Positions 1 to 8,611 of a DNA stretch of 64,000 nucleotides are shown in pieces. Each line of letters opens with the position of its first letter. Positions within the stretch are counted from its first letter, which is position 1. Both the position numbers and the translations under genes were made by a program. This stretch comes from Acetothermia bacterium UBA7521 (GTDB taxonomy: Bacteria > Bipolaricaulota > Bipolaricaulia > Bipolaricaulales > Bipolaricaulaceae): contig DLNB01000033.1 in assembly GCA_002479455.1 (NCBI GenBank), forward strand, positions 206 through 64,205, in the 5' to 3' direction. The notes under the pieces were generated by a model. It made no database searches. It was given only the letters and a program-made list of their open reading frames with translations, and was not told the DNA's origin.

Positions 1-717
1 CACGGTGGCCCGCACCCGCCCCAGGGCGGAGAGAAGCTCGGTGAACGACCCCTGCCAGCCCAGCTTGTCGAGCCTCGTGCGCAAGAGCTGCCGCAAGACG
101 AACGCCAGGAAGCAGACCATCACGTGCCCCCGGATCCGGCGCTCGGTCCAGTGGTAGATCGGCCGTAGCTCAAGCGGGGTCTTCAGGACCCGGAACGCCT
201 CCTCGACCTGCCACAGGCCCTTGTAGGCACAGGCCACTTCGCGCGGGGGAAGCTCGGTGTTCGTCCGGAGGACCCACTTCCCATCGTACCGGGCCTCCTC
301 CACCTTGCGGGGATCGATCTGAACGGAGCTCTTCTCCACCCGGAGGTACCGGCGGAACCCGCGGTCCCCCACGAGGGCCTTCGCCCCGTGGGTGAGCTTC
401 TCCTGGAGAGCCTCCAGGATCAGCTCGCGGTCGATCCCGAGGTCTCGCCACAGCCTCCCCACCACCAGGGCCGGACCCACAGACCGAACAGCACGGGCAG
501 AAAGCTCCCCCCGTGCCTGGGCGCCCTGCACCTCCACCCCGTCCGCCCACCGCCCGAGCGACCGCAGAAGGACCTCCAGCTGCCCGCTCTCCTGCAACCG
601 GTCCAACCTCCCCAAGCTCGCCACGATCCGCTGGCGGGTAGCTCCCTCCTCCCAGCGGTTCTCCACGAGCTGGAGGTAGACGTGGCGGCCGACCTTCTTC
701 TGGTGGCGGATGAACAT
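1..717 (-). pseudogene. IS1634-family transposase, internally deleted, partial at window edge
   Basis: A frame open from an ATG at 717 to the window edge (239 codons) reads like an IS1634/IS4-type DDE transposase. The N-terminus (MFIRHQKKVGRHVYLQLVE, then a LGRLDRL segment) matches the family's start. The distal part carries the family C-terminal region: KWVLRTNTELP, YKGLWQVEEAFRVLK (the Y..E..K-like motif) and LRPIYHWTERRIRGHV. The segment between LWRDLGIDREL and ILEALQEKL is missing. Family members are usually about 550-600 residues and keep the first two catalytic aspartates in that interval of roughly 250 residues. The deletion keeps the frame, so this is probably a non-autonomous derivative that cannot transpose unaided. 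Family assignment is from motif memory; the deletion is inferred from the jump between family landmarks. Confidence 0.7.
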
Positions 718-959
718 CCTCGATCACCTACCACCACCACAGCAGTGCGAACAACAGGCGATGTCAAGATCTACAGCACAAACTCTGGCACCAGGCTCTG
801 GCGTTTCGCCACCCCTCGGTGCGATCCCGTCTGCGTTCTAGACCCTGACACCGCCGGGAACTGTAGAAGATGGGTCTGAAGTCCTGGGATTTAGTGTCCC
901 GTGCCGACGAAGGTCCCGGAGGAGGATCCCTCGTCATCGGTTCTACATTCGATCGGATC
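718..959. other. Noncoding spacer between transposase remnant and tRNA cluster
   Basis: I see no credible gene in these 242 bases. The part next to the transposase start probably contains the end of the insertion sequence. Around 822-850 there is a segment that read on the minus strand begins TGTCAGGGTCTAGAACG and could be the terminal repeat, but the partner end lies outside the window, so this cannot be tested. No target duplication can be identified. Confidence 0.4.
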
Positions 960-1035
960 TGGTGGAGATGAGCGGATTCGAACCGCCGACCTCCGCGTTG
1001 CGAACGCGGCGCTCTCCCAACTGAGCTACATCCCC
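960..1035 (-). tRNA. tRNA-Ala(CGC)
   Basis: Full cloverleaf on the minus strand: acceptor stem GGGGATG/CATCTCC, anticodon stem CCGCG/CGCGG with loop TTCGCAA (anticodon CGC), and T-loop TTCGAAT. The 3' CCA is encoded. It is the last gene of a six-tRNA cluster. CGC reads the GCG alanine codon, common in this GC-rich sequence. Confidence 0.93.
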
Positions 1036-1117
1036 GGCACTTCGGTTGGGCAGTTCCCTGTTCTCGGCTCGCCGGTTCCTCAAACCACCAGACCGCCGAA
1101 CCTGCCAACCGCTTCTC

Positions 1118-1191
1118 TGGCGGCGCAGGGAGTCGAACCCTGAACCTCGCGGTTATGGGCCGCGCGCTCTTGCCGGTTGAGCTACACCGCC
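1118..1191 (-). tRNA. tRNA-Met(CAT), elongator
   Basis: Acceptor stem GGCGGTG/CGCCGCC is fully paired at 1:72, the anticodon stem is CGCGG/CCGCG with loop CCCATAA (anticodon CAT), and the T-loop is TTCGACT. The paired first base separates it from the initiator next door. CCA is not encoded, so the CCA-adding enzyme in this window would complete it. A CAT anticodon could also belong to lysidine-modified tRNA-Ile2, which cannot be excluded by eye. Confidence 0.85.
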
Positions 1192-1203
1192 GAAAACCGG
1201 TCA

Positions 1204-1254
1204 CCGGTTCACCCGTTCCCGGTTTGCAGGTTCAAACCGGAAACCGTGAACCGG
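1204..1254. repeat. Long palindrome between the two tRNA-Met genes
   Basis: Outer arms CCGGTTCAC (1204-1212) and GTGAACCGG (1246-1254) are perfect inverted repeats. Inside them TTCCCGGTTT (1216-1225) pairs with AAACCGGAAA (1234-1243) with one mismatch, leaving an 8-nt loop. The result is a roughly 19-bp stem with no T-tract, so it does not look like a classic intrinsic terminator. It may be an RNA processing signal or a REP-like element. The inner arm resembles sequences at about 1051-1078 and, inverted, inside lhr near 57075-57102. Confidence 0.7.
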
Positions 1255-1267
1255 CCCACCGCCCTTC

Positions 1268-1344
1268 TGGTTGCGGGGGCTGGACTTGAACCAGCAACCT
1301 CCGGGTTATGAGCCCGGCGAGCTGCCTAATTGCTCCACCCCGCT
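1268..1344 (-). tRNA. Initiator tRNA-fMet(CAT)
   Basis: The sequence follows the bacterial initiator closely: anticodon stem CCGGG/CCCGG contains the three consecutive G:C pairs diagnostic of initiators, the loop is CTCATAA (CAT), A11:U24 is present and CCA is encoded. The 1:72 position is unpaired, as required for formylation and for excluding elongation factor. It is A1:A72 here rather than the more usual C1:A72. Confidence 0.93.
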
Positions 1345-1346
1345 TG

Positions 1347-1430
1347 TGCCGAGGGCGGGATTTGAACCCGCACGAGCTCGCGCTCTGGGGATTTTAAGTC
1401 CCCTGCGTATGCCAGTTTCGCCACCTCGGC
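1347..1430 (-). tRNA. tRNA-Leu(TAA)
   Basis: Class II tRNA with a long variable arm. Acceptor stem is GCCGAGG/CCTCGGC, anticodon stem GGGGA/TCCCC with loop CTTAAAA (anticodon TAA), D-arm GGCGAAACTGGCA typical of leucine tRNAs. CCA is not encoded. It sits only two bases upstream of the initiator tRNA, so the two must be processed from one transcript. Confidence 0.92.
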
Positions 1431-1436
1431 ACTGCT

Positions 1437-1512
1437 TGGAGCGGGAAACGGGATTCGATCCCGCGACCTCCACCTTGGCAAGGTGGCGCTCTACCAACTG
1501 AGCTATTCCCGC
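1437..1512 (-). tRNA. tRNA-Gly(GCC)
   Basis: Acceptor stem GCGGGAA/TTCCCGC, discriminator T, anticodon stem CCACC/GGTGG with loop TTGCCAA (anticodon GCC), T-loop TTCGATC-type, CCA encoded. It decodes GGC and GGT, the major glycine codons expected here. Confidence 0.93.
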
Positions 1513-1553
1513 TTGACCCTTGGATTATACGGGCGAATGCGCTTGAGGCCAGG

Positions 1554-1638
1554 TGGTGCGAAGGGCGGGACTCGAACCCGCACGCCTTGCGGCACTGGCT
1601 CCTAAGGCCAGCGCGTCTGCCAGTTCCGCCACCTTCGC
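1554..1638 (-). tRNA. tRNA-Leu(TAG)
   Basis: First tRNA of the cluster in transcription order. Class II tRNA with acceptor stem GCGAAGG/CCTTCGC, anticodon stem CTGGC/GCCAG with loop CTTAGGA (anticodon TAG), a long variable arm and encoded CCA. It starts 32 bases after the stop of the PPC-domain gene on the same strand, so read-through from that gene is possible. Confidence 0.92.
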
Positions 1639-1670
1639 CCGTTCGGTTGTAGCCCCACCCGACAGACGCG

Positions 1671-2096
1671 TCAACCCTCCGCGACCTCGGGGTAGAGGCC
1701 GAGAAGCCCGTTCGCGCCGCGCCGTCGAGCGAGGCGCACGCCGGGCAGCCGGAGGAACAGGATCTCCGCGGTGTTGTGGACGGTCGCCGACAGGAGGTGC
1801 CCCCCGATCGCCTCGCCGCCCTTCCGCCCGGCGACGACGTGGGCGTGGAGCACAGGTTTCCCCTCCTCGTCACCGAGGTTCCCCTGGAGAGAGAGGAGTT
1901 CCACCGGCTCCCTGATCGCCTCCTCGACGTACTGCTTCCCATCCCAGTACCCGAGGACGAGGTCGCGCAGCATCCCGATCCCCGCCACCAGGCCCGCGGC
2001 CCTCATTCCAAGATCGAGCAGAACCTCGGGAAGTCTCTCCCCATCCTGACACCGCACCACCACGACCGAACCGCTCTCCACCTTGATCATCGCCAT
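1671..2096 (-). CDS. PPC-domain (DUF296) protein
   Basis: A 141-residue protein that is essentially one PPC (plant and prokaryote conserved, DUF296) domain. The family signature is visible as VLHAHVVAGRKGG followed by AIGGHLLSATV. The three histidines (84, 86, 100) are the set that binds a metal in bacterial structures. Bacterial members form trimers; their role is poorly known and the plant versions carry AT-hooks, absent here. The start is either the ATG at 2096 or the ATG at 2090; the latter overlaps the stop of the upstream kinase gene as ATGA. Translational coupling and shared transcription with the glycerate kinase remnant are likely. The domain call is firm and the function unknown. 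Confidence 0.8.
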   Translation of the reverse strand: MAMIKVESGSVVVVRCQDGERLPEVLLDLGMRAAGLVAGIGMLRDLVLGYWDGKQYVEEAIREPVELLSLQGNLGDEEGKPVLHAHVVAGRKGGEAIGGHLLSATVHNTAEILFLRLPGVRLARRRGANGLLGLYPEVAEG

Positions 2097-3432
2097 CCCC
2101 CCTCTACGAGCACGAGGCACAGATCGGCCACGTTCGTCCCGGTGGGTCCGGTAACCATCAGATCCTCCGCGGCCGCCAGCGCCCTGTACGCGTCGTTCTG
2201 AGCCAGTGCTCCCCCAACGTCGATCCCCCTGCGCCGGATCCGATCCACGGGTCTGGCCGTCCACGATCGCCCCCGCGGCATCCGTGGGCCCGTCCCGGCC
2301 GTCGGTGCCCAGGGCACAGATCGCGACCCCGGGGATCCCGCGGATTCCCCAGGCCGCGGACAGGGCGAGTTCCTGGTTTCGGCCTCCCGTGCCCGACCCG
2401 CGGACGGTGACCGTGGTCTCCCCGACTGCCACGAGAAGCGCAGGGCTCTTCACCGGGCGGCCGAACCGCGCCGCCTCCTGGGCCACAGCGGCAATCACCT
2501 TTCCCACCTCCCGCGCCTCGCCGGCAAGGGTGGTGGTGAGGATGATCCCTCGGTACCCCAGGGCTTCCCCCTCTGCCAGCGCCGCCTCCGCCGCTGCTCT
2601 CCCTGTGCCCACCAGCACGTTCCGCACTCCCGTGAACAGAGGATCTCCGGGCTTGGGGGTTTCGGGAAGGCTTCCCGCCACCCCGGCTGCGATGTGCCTC
2701 CGCACGGAGACAGGGGCGCGTTCCCACAGAGCGTAACCGCGGAGGACCCGTTCCGCATCCGCGTAGGTGGTGGGATCGGGGACGGTGGGACCGGAGGCAA
2801 TCGCATCCAACGGGTCACCCGGAACATCGGACAGGATGAGGGCCACCACCTGAGCCGGGGCCGCCCGCCGGGCAAACTGCCCGCCTTGAATCGCGGACAG
2901 GTGCTTGCGGACCGCGTTCACCTCATCGATCGGCGCTCCGCTGGTAAGCAGCAGCGCGCCCACCTGGGCAAGGTCCTCCAAGCACAGGCCGCTCGCGGGC
3001 AGAGGCAGCAGCGACGAGCCGCCGCCGGAGATGAGGACGATCACGAGATCGTCCTCTCCCGCACCGTCCACCAGCGCCGCGATCCGGTGGGCAGCGGCGA
3101 GCCCGCGCGGGTCCGGCACCGGGTGACCGGCTTCGACCACCTCCACCCGCGTCGTAGGAACAGCACAACCATCGGCGGTGACCGCGAGACCCTCCTCGAC
3201 CCGGTCGGCGAAGATCTCCTCCACCGCGCGCGTCATCTGCGCCGCGACCTTGCCCAGCCCCACCACCACGACGCGCCGCGTCCGGCGGAGGTCGTAGACC
3301 TGCCCCCCCCACCCGCAACCGGTCGCCCTCCCGGGACAGAGCGCGGCCCACCGCCGCGGCCGGGTCTACCGCTCTCAGCGCAGCGTGGGCGATCCTCCAC
3401 GCGTTGGCGCGCAGCCGGGTTGCCTGGTCCAT
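2087..3432 (-). pseudogene. Glycerate 2-kinase (MOFRL family), two frameshifts
   Basis: This looks like a glycerate 2-kinase of the GckA/TtuD type (glycerate plus ATP to 2-phosphoglycerate). Start is ATG at 3432 with an AGGGGG ribosome site. Family motifs are present: VVVVGLGKVAAQM, LISGGGSSLLPLP, NAVRKHLSAIQGG, ALILSDVPGD, SGTGGRNQELAL, ALGTDGRDGPTDAAGA, and GPTGTNVADL near the end. The reading frame changes twice. A G8 run at about 3303-3310 carries one G too many between RLRVGG and VYDLRR. A second extra base near 2262-2266 separates GAIVDG from the frame encoding RIRRRGIDVGG. Removing one base at each point gives a continuous normal-length kinase. Decay, phase variation at the G-run or assembly error are all possible. 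Confidence 0.75.
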
Positions 3433-3447
3433 ATCCCCCTCTTGCCC

Positions 3448-3453
3448 TATCCT
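3448..3453 (+). promoter_or_regulatory. Putative -10 element of nth (leaderless)
   Basis: TATCCT lies 7 nt upstream of the nth ATG and there is no Shine-Dalgarno between them, so transcription would begin at or very near the start codon. No good -35 is visible. Confidence 0.4.
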
Positions 3454-3460
3454 CGGACCC

Positions 3461-4144
3461 ATGCCACAGCCACGGGTTCTCCGCGAGGTGGCCCGCCGCC
3501 TACAGACAGCGTTGGGGCCAACCCGCACCGGCCCCAACGACGCTCCGCTGGAGCTGCTCCTGCGGACCATTCTTTCCCAGCACACCTCGGACCGCAACCG
3601 GGATGTGGCCTACGCTGCGCTGCGCGAGGCGTTCCCGACGTGGGAGGAGGTGCGGGCTGCCCCGACAGAGGCGGTGGCGGACGCGATCCGGGGGGCGGGG
3701 CTCTACCGTCAGCGGGCGGCGCGCATCCAGGACGTGTTGCGCCGGGTCCACGACGAACGGGGAACCCTGTCCCTGGACTTCCTCGGGAAGCTCTCCGATG
3801 CCCGGGCCGTGGAGTGGCTCCTCTCCCTGCCGGGGGTGGGGAAGAAGACGGCGTACGTCGTCCTTCTGTTCGGGTTCAACCGGCCGTTCTTCCCGGTAGA
3901 CACGCACATCGCGCGCGTCACGCAGCGCCTGGGGTTGTGGGACGGCAGGGGCGACCCCCACGACACCCTCGCCCCGCTCGTCCCGCCGGGAGAGGAACTC
4001 GACCTCCACCTCCACCTCATCCAGCTCGGCCGCAAACTGTGTCGGCCCCGCGCCCCCCGCTGCCCGGACTGCCCGCTCCTCGACCTCTGTCCGCACGGCG
4101 CATCGTCCGGCGTACAATCCCCGCCGCGAAAGGAGACCCGATGA
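3461..4144 (+). CDS. nth: Endonuclease III (DNA glycosylase/AP lyase)
   Basis: A 227-residue bifunctional base-excision repair enzyme that removes oxidised pyrimidines and cleaves AP sites. The helix-hairpin-helix is LPGVGKKT (123-130), where K129 corresponds to the catalytic lysine (E. coli K120). D147 in VDTHIARV matches the catalytic aspartate. The [4Fe-4S] cluster ligands form the exact C-x6-C-x2-C-x5-C pattern at C194, C201, C204, C210. ATG at 3461 starts the conserved domain; a longer GTG start at 3404 would only add unconserved residues antisense to the kinase. Its stop overlaps the next gene's start as ATGA, so the two are coupled. Confidence 0.93.
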   Translation: MPQPRVLREVARRLQTALGPTRTGPNDAPLELLLRTILSQHTSDRNRDVAYAALREAFPTWEEVRAAPTEAVADAIRGAGLYRQRAARIQDVLRRVHDERGTLSLDFLGKLSDARAVEWLLSLPGVGKKTAYVVLLFGFNRPFFPVDTHIARVTQRLGLWDGRGDPHDTLAPLVPPGEELDLHLHLIQLGRKLCRPRAPRCPDCPLLDLCPHGASSGVQSPPRKETR

Positions 4145-4686
4145 ACCGACAGGAAGCCCTGGCCCTCGTCCAGGAGAGGGTGAAGACGAAGAACCTCGTG
4201 AAGCACATGCTCGCCGTGGAGGCGGGGATGCGGGCGCTCGCTCCCCGGTTCGGGGAGGAGCCCGAGCGGTGGGCCCTCGCCGGCCTCGTCCACGACCTCG
4301 ACTACGAGGAGACGAAGGACCGGCCGGACGTCCACGGGTACAGGACGGTCGATTTCCTGCGCGCCCGCGGGTTCGCGGACGAGGAGATCCTCGGGGCGAT
4401 CCTCGCCCACGCCGGACACAGGGAGCCCGAGAAGCCGATGGAGATCGCCCTCACCGCGGTGGATCCGCTCACCGGTCTCATCGTCGCCGCGGCGCTCGTC
4501 CATCCGGACAAGATTGGGGGCCTCACCGCCCAGAACGTCCTCAACCGATACAAGGAGAAGGGGTTCGCCCGCTCGGCGTCGCGCGAAGGGATCGCGTTGG
4601 GGACGAAACTCGGGCTGCCGCTTGAGGAGTTCGTGGAGACCGTCCTCGGCGCGATGCAGGCTGCGCGGGCCAACCTCGGCCTCTAG
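4141..4686 (+). CDS. HD-domain phosphohydrolase-like protein
   Basis: A 181-residue single-domain HD protein. The metal-binding signature is visible as the histidine in NLVKHMLAVE, the HD pair in LAGLVHDLDYEE, and the later AHAGHRE and DPLTGLIVA segments. This arrangement is typical of the stand-alone HDIG-type proteins found widely in bacteria and archaea. Substrate cannot be told from sequence; family members hydrolyse nucleotides or cyclic nucleotides. It overlaps nth by four bases (ATGA), so the two are co-expressed; a role in nucleotide sanitation alongside repair is only a guess. It ends 8 bases before the convergent mgtC-like gene, with no obvious terminator between. Confidence 0.8.
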   Translation: MNRQEALALVQERVKTKNLVKHMLAVEAGMRALAPRFGEEPERWALAGLVHDLDYEETKDRPDVHGYRTVDFLRARGFADEEILGAILAHAGHREPEKPMEIALTAVDPLTGLIVAAALVHPDKIGGLTAQNVLNRYKEKGFARSASREGIALGTKLGLPLEEFVETVLGAMQAARANLGL

Positions 4687-4694
4687 GCGCGGCG

Positions 4695-5342
4695 TCACCG
4701 CCAGCTCACGCTGGACACGCCGGGGAGCGAGAGAAGCTCCTCGGCGAGCTGCGCCGCCCGGATCGCGCCGCGGCTCCGGACGTAGAACGTGAGGGAGATA
4801 CGGTCTCCCCCGCAGTCGAGGCGAACGTCGAGAGCGAGAACCCGTTGCCCAGCCCCGGAGAACACCCCGCGACACGATTCTTCGAGCCGCCGCGCCCCCA
4901 GGCCCTGACCACGAACGGTCACGGTGTGGTAGGAGTGCGCAGGGACCAGGCGCTCCACCTGGTTCAGCGCCAACAGGACGAGCAGCGCCAGGGCCGCACT
5001 TCCCCCAGCGAGGCCGTACAGGCCCTGGCCGACCACTGCGCCCAAGGCGGCGACGAGCCAGATGCAGGCCGCGGTCGTCACGCCCCGGACGATGTCCCGC
5101 GCCTTGATGATCGCCCCTGCCCCGAGGAACCCCACGCCGGTGACGATTCCCGCCAACGCCCGACCTGGGCCGTCCACCTGGTCGAGGGCCGCCGCGACCA
5201 TCATCACCACCGCCGCCCCCACGCAGACGAGGATGTGCGTTCGCAGCCCGGCAGCCCGGCCGCGCAGCTCGCGCTCGAACCCGATCGCGCCGCCGACGAG
5301 CGCGGCGAGGAGGATCCGCGTCAGCGGCTCCAGAACGTCCAC
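4695..5342 (-). CDS. MgtC/SapB family membrane protein
   Basis: A 215-residue protein with the MgtC/SapB N-terminal membrane region: GGAIGFERELRGRAAGLRTHILV, then GIVTGVGFLGAGAIIK and VRGVTTAACIWLVAALG, all hallmark segments, forming about four to five helices up to residue 130. The C-terminal 80 residues form a soluble ACT-like tail (HSYHTVTVRG... ending LLSLPGVSSVSWR). MgtC proteins help growth under low magnesium and in some pathogens inhibit the F1Fo ATPase, but many environmental homologues have unknown roles. The GTG start at 5342 follows kbl by 4 nt, so the gene is likely co-transcribed with kbl. Confidence 0.85.
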   Translation of the reverse strand: MDVLEPLTRILLAALVGGAIGFERELRGRAAGLRTHILVCVGAAVVMMVAAALDQVDGPGRALAGIVTGVGFLGAGAIIKARDIVRGVTTAACIWLVAALGAVVGQGLYGLAGGSAALALLVLLALNQVERLVPAHSYHTVTVRGQGLGARRLEESCRGVFSGAGQRVLALDVRLDCGGDRISLTFYVRSRGAIRAAQLAEELLSLPGVSSVSWR

Positions 5343-5346
5343 GCCC

Positions 5347-6522
<1,176 letters not shown>

Positions 6523-6579
6523 TCTCCCTCCTCACAGCCAGCTTACCGATCTCGCCTCGCCCGATCAAACAGGGGCGGG

Positions 6580-6585
6580 TAGAAT
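6580..6585 (+). promoter_or_regulatory. Putative -10 element of tdh
   Basis: TAGAAT in the 101-bp kbl-tdh divergent region would place transcription start about 30 nt upstream of the tdh ATG, leaving room for the GGGAGGGA ribosome site. No convincing -35 hexamer is visible. Confidence 0.3.
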
Positions 6586-6623
6586 TCCCATCGGAACTTC
6601 ACGCACACCGCCGGGAGGGACAG

Positions 6624-7592
6624 ATGAGCATTCTCGTCACAGGGGCCACGGGGCAGATCGGATCGGAGCTCACGCTCGAACTGCGCAAGCGCTACGGCGG
6701 CGACCAGGTCATCGCAGCCGGGCATCGCAAGCCGGCCTCGAGCGCGCTCGCCTCATCGGGTCCGTTCGTGTCGCTCGACGTCGCGAACCGAGATGCGCTG
6801 GTCCGGGTGATCCGAGATCACAAGATCGAGGCCGTGTACCACCTCGCCGCGGTCCTCTCGGCCACCGGCGAGCAGAGCCCCCAGCGGGCGTGGGAGGTCA
6901 ACGTGAACGGGCTGTACAACCTCCTCGAACTCGCCCGCGAGGGCGGGATCGGCCAAATCTTCCACCCCAGTTCGATCGCCGTGTTCGGGCCGCGCACCCC
7001 CCGCGACCACACCCCGCAGGACACGGTCCTGTCTCCAACGACGATGTACGGCGTGACGAAGGTCACGGGCGAACTGCTCTGCGACTACTACGCCCACCGC
7101 TACGGCCTGGACATCCGCGGGCTGCGCTATCCGGGGATCATCTCCAGCGAAACCCCGCCCGGGGGAGGAACGACGGACTACGCGGTGGAGATGTTCTACT
7201 ACGCCGTGGAGGGCAAGCCGTACACGTGTTTCGTTCGCGACAACACGATGCTCCCGATGATGTACATGCCGGACTGCCTCCAGTCGGCGATCGACCTGAT
7301 GGAGGCATCCTGCGCCCGGCTCCGCTCCCGCACCTACAACATCACCGCGATGAGCTTCACCGCCGCCGAGCTCGCCGCGGAGATCCGGAAGCACGTCCCC
7401 GGGTTCCGGGTCGAGTACGCGCCGGACTTCCGCCAAGCGATCGCCGACTCCTGGCCGCGGTCGATCGACGATTCGGCGGCACGGTCCGACTGGGGCTGGA
7501 AGCCTCGCTACGGTCTACCGGAGATGACGACGGAGATGCTCGCCGCGCTCGCCCAACGCCACGCGGCGGGCTGCCTCTACCCCGCAACCTGA
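6624..7592 (+). CDS. tdh: L-threonine 3-dehydrogenase, short-chain (GalE-like) type
   Basis: A 322-residue NAD-dependent extended short-chain dehydrogenase. The Rossmann motif is GATGQIG (7-13), the catalytic pair Y142-x3-K146 is in MYGVTKVTGE, and SSIAVFG precedes it. The segments RGLRYPGIIS, GGGTTDYAVEMFYYA and MLPMMYMPDC are typical of the GalE-like threonine dehydrogenase subfamily, not of sugar epimerases. It oxidises L-threonine to 2-amino-3-oxobutanoate, the substrate of the kbl product encoded divergently 101 bp away. Start ATG has a GGGAGGGAC ribosome site. The pairing gives a complete threonine catabolic or glycine-forming route. Confidence in the specific activity rests on both motif and context. 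Confidence 0.88.
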   Translation: MSILVTGATGQIGSELTLELRKRYGGDQVIAAGHRKPASSALASSGPFVSLDVANRDALVRVIRDHKIEAVYHLAAVLSATGEQSPQRAWEVNVNGLYNLLELAREGGIGQIFHPSSIAVFGPRTPRDHTPQDTVLSPTTMYGVTKVTGELLCDYYAHRYGLDIRGLRYPGIISSETPPGGGTTDYAVEMFYYAVEGKPYTCFVRDNTMLPMMYMPDCLQSAIDLMEASCARLRSRTYNITAMSFTAAELAAEIRKHVPGFRVEYAPDFRQAIADSWPRSIDDSAARSDWGWKPRYGLPEMTTEMLAALAQRHAAGCLYPAT

Positions 7593-7880
7593 TAGGGGTC
7601 CACCACCAAGAACGTCAGTGGGACTGGTGGTTTTGCCGGGTCGTCGGTTCAGGCGGCTCATCAAGGCCACCACGGACACGAAGGAGAACAGGGGCTAGAG
7701 ACTCTGGGGGTCGAAAAACCAGGCCCCTTCGTGCCGTCGCGATGAACGGGTTCGTTGGTACGGAACGGCCGTCGGACACAGGGTCCGATGCTTCTCACGT
7801 CCGTCGCAGACAAGCGGCGACGCTACATCTCCCCGCGCTCTGGCGGCGAAAGAGCCCCGCGGGCTATGCCCCACTCCGTG
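7593..7880. other. Noncoding region with several hairpins
   Basis: I find no credible gene in this 288-bp stretch between the convergent tdh and ridA genes. It contains successive inverted repeats: CCACCA...TGGTGG followed by TTTT just after the tdh stop (a weak terminator candidate), CACGAAGG (7677-7684) with CCTTCGTG (7726-7733), a TCGGAC/GTCCGA hairpin near 7771-7790, and GTCGC/GCGAC near 7806-7823. A structured RNA or a decayed mobile sequence are both possible. It matches none of tmRNA, RNase P RNA or SRP RNA by the conserved motifs I looked for. Confidence 0.45.
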
Positions 7881-8261
7881 CTAGAAGCTGAGGTAGGCGA
7901 ACGCCTCGATCTCGACCCGCGCGTCCTTCGGGAGGCGGCTCACCTCGACGCACGCCCGCGCCGGAGGGTCGCGGTCAAAGAACGTCGCGTACACGGAGTT
8001 CACCGCCGCGAAGTCGTTCATGTCGGCGAGGTAGATCGTGACCTTGACGAGATCTCCCATCGTCCCGCCCGCCGCCCCGACGATGCGCGCGATGTTCTCC
8101 AGACACAGCCGAGCCTGGTCCTCGATCGATCCCGGATGGAGTTCGCCCGACGGCAGTGCGGGAAGCTGGCCGGAAACGAACAGAAACGGCCCCGCCTGAA
8201 CGGCGGGCGAGTACGGGCCGTAGACTGGAGTCCCCGGGGGGACGATGGCCCGGCGGGCCAT
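7881..8261 (-). CDS. ridA: RidA family enamine/imine deaminase
   Basis: A 126-residue RidA (YjgF/UK114) protein that hydrolyses reactive enamines and imines such as 2-aminoacrylate, protecting PLP enzymes. Seen motifs: YGPYSPAVQAGPFLFVSGQLP at the start, DLVKVTIYLADMNDF, and the C-terminal PPARACVEVSRLPKDARVEIEAFA with the arginine that binds the substrate carboxylate and the conserved E in VEIEA. The ATG at 8261 overlaps the rplQ stop as TGATG, which fixes the start and makes ridA the last gene of the ribosomal superoperon. A GTG at 8264 is an alternative. Placement after rplQ is unusual and suggests constitutive, growth-linked expression. Confidence 0.9.
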   Translation of the reverse strand: MARRAIVPPGTPVYGPYSPAVQAGPFLFVSGQLPALPSGELHPGSIEDQARLCLENIARIVGAAGGTMGDLVKVTIYLADMNDFAAVNSVYATFFDRDPPARACVEVSRLPKDARVEIEAFAYLSF

Positions 8262-8611
8262 CACACCCAGGTGAGGCGGGCGATCTCCGCCCCGTCCCCA
8301 CGCCGCGGGCCGAGCTTGAGCACGCGGGTGTACCCGCCCTCGCGGTCTTTGTACTGCGGTCCCAGCTCAGTGAACAGCTTGGTGGTCGCTTCCTTGCTCC
8401 GAAGAACGGAGAACGCGCGACGATGGGCAGCCTGATCACCCTTGCGCGCCCACGTCACAAGCCGCTCCACCAGCGCCTGGGTCGCCTTGGCGCGGGGCGG
8501 TGTGGTGTCCACCTTCCCGTGCAGAATGAGATCCTTGGCCTGGCCGGACAGCACCGCCCGCCGGCGGTCGCTCGTCATGCTCAGCTTGGGTACCTTGCAG
8601 CGATGGCGCAT
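8261..8611 (-). CDS. rplQ: 50S ribosomal protein L17
   Basis: A 116-residue bacterial L17, at the short end of the family range. The opening MRHRCKVPKLSMTSDRRRA is a slightly divergent form of the usual RHR..KLNR....R motif. The distal VERLVTWARKGD and LFTELGPQYKDREGGYTRVLKL segments are characteristic. It lies at the polypeptide exit tunnel. The start overlaps the rpoA stop as TGATG, matching the usual rpoA-rplQ coupling of alpha operons. Confidence 0.96.
   Translation of the reverse strand: MRHRCKVPKLSMTSDRRRAVLSGQAKDLILHGKVDTTPPRAKATQALVERLVTWARKGDQAAHRRAFSVLRSKEATTKLFTELGPQYKDREGGYTRVLKLGPRRGDGAEIARLTWV

Noticed and set aside
797..830. Resemblance of this stretch to the 5' half of tRNA-Leu (possible attachment site)
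   Set aside because: Only about 20 bases are alike, with a two-base insertion; too short to call an att site or tRNA fragment.
764..1942. ORFs through the tRNA cluster on both strands
   Set aside because: They run through tRNA genes and spacers and match no family; they are artefacts of high GC.
7593..7880. tmRNA, SRP RNA or RNase P RNA in this region
   Set aside because: The conserved motifs of those RNAs were not found.
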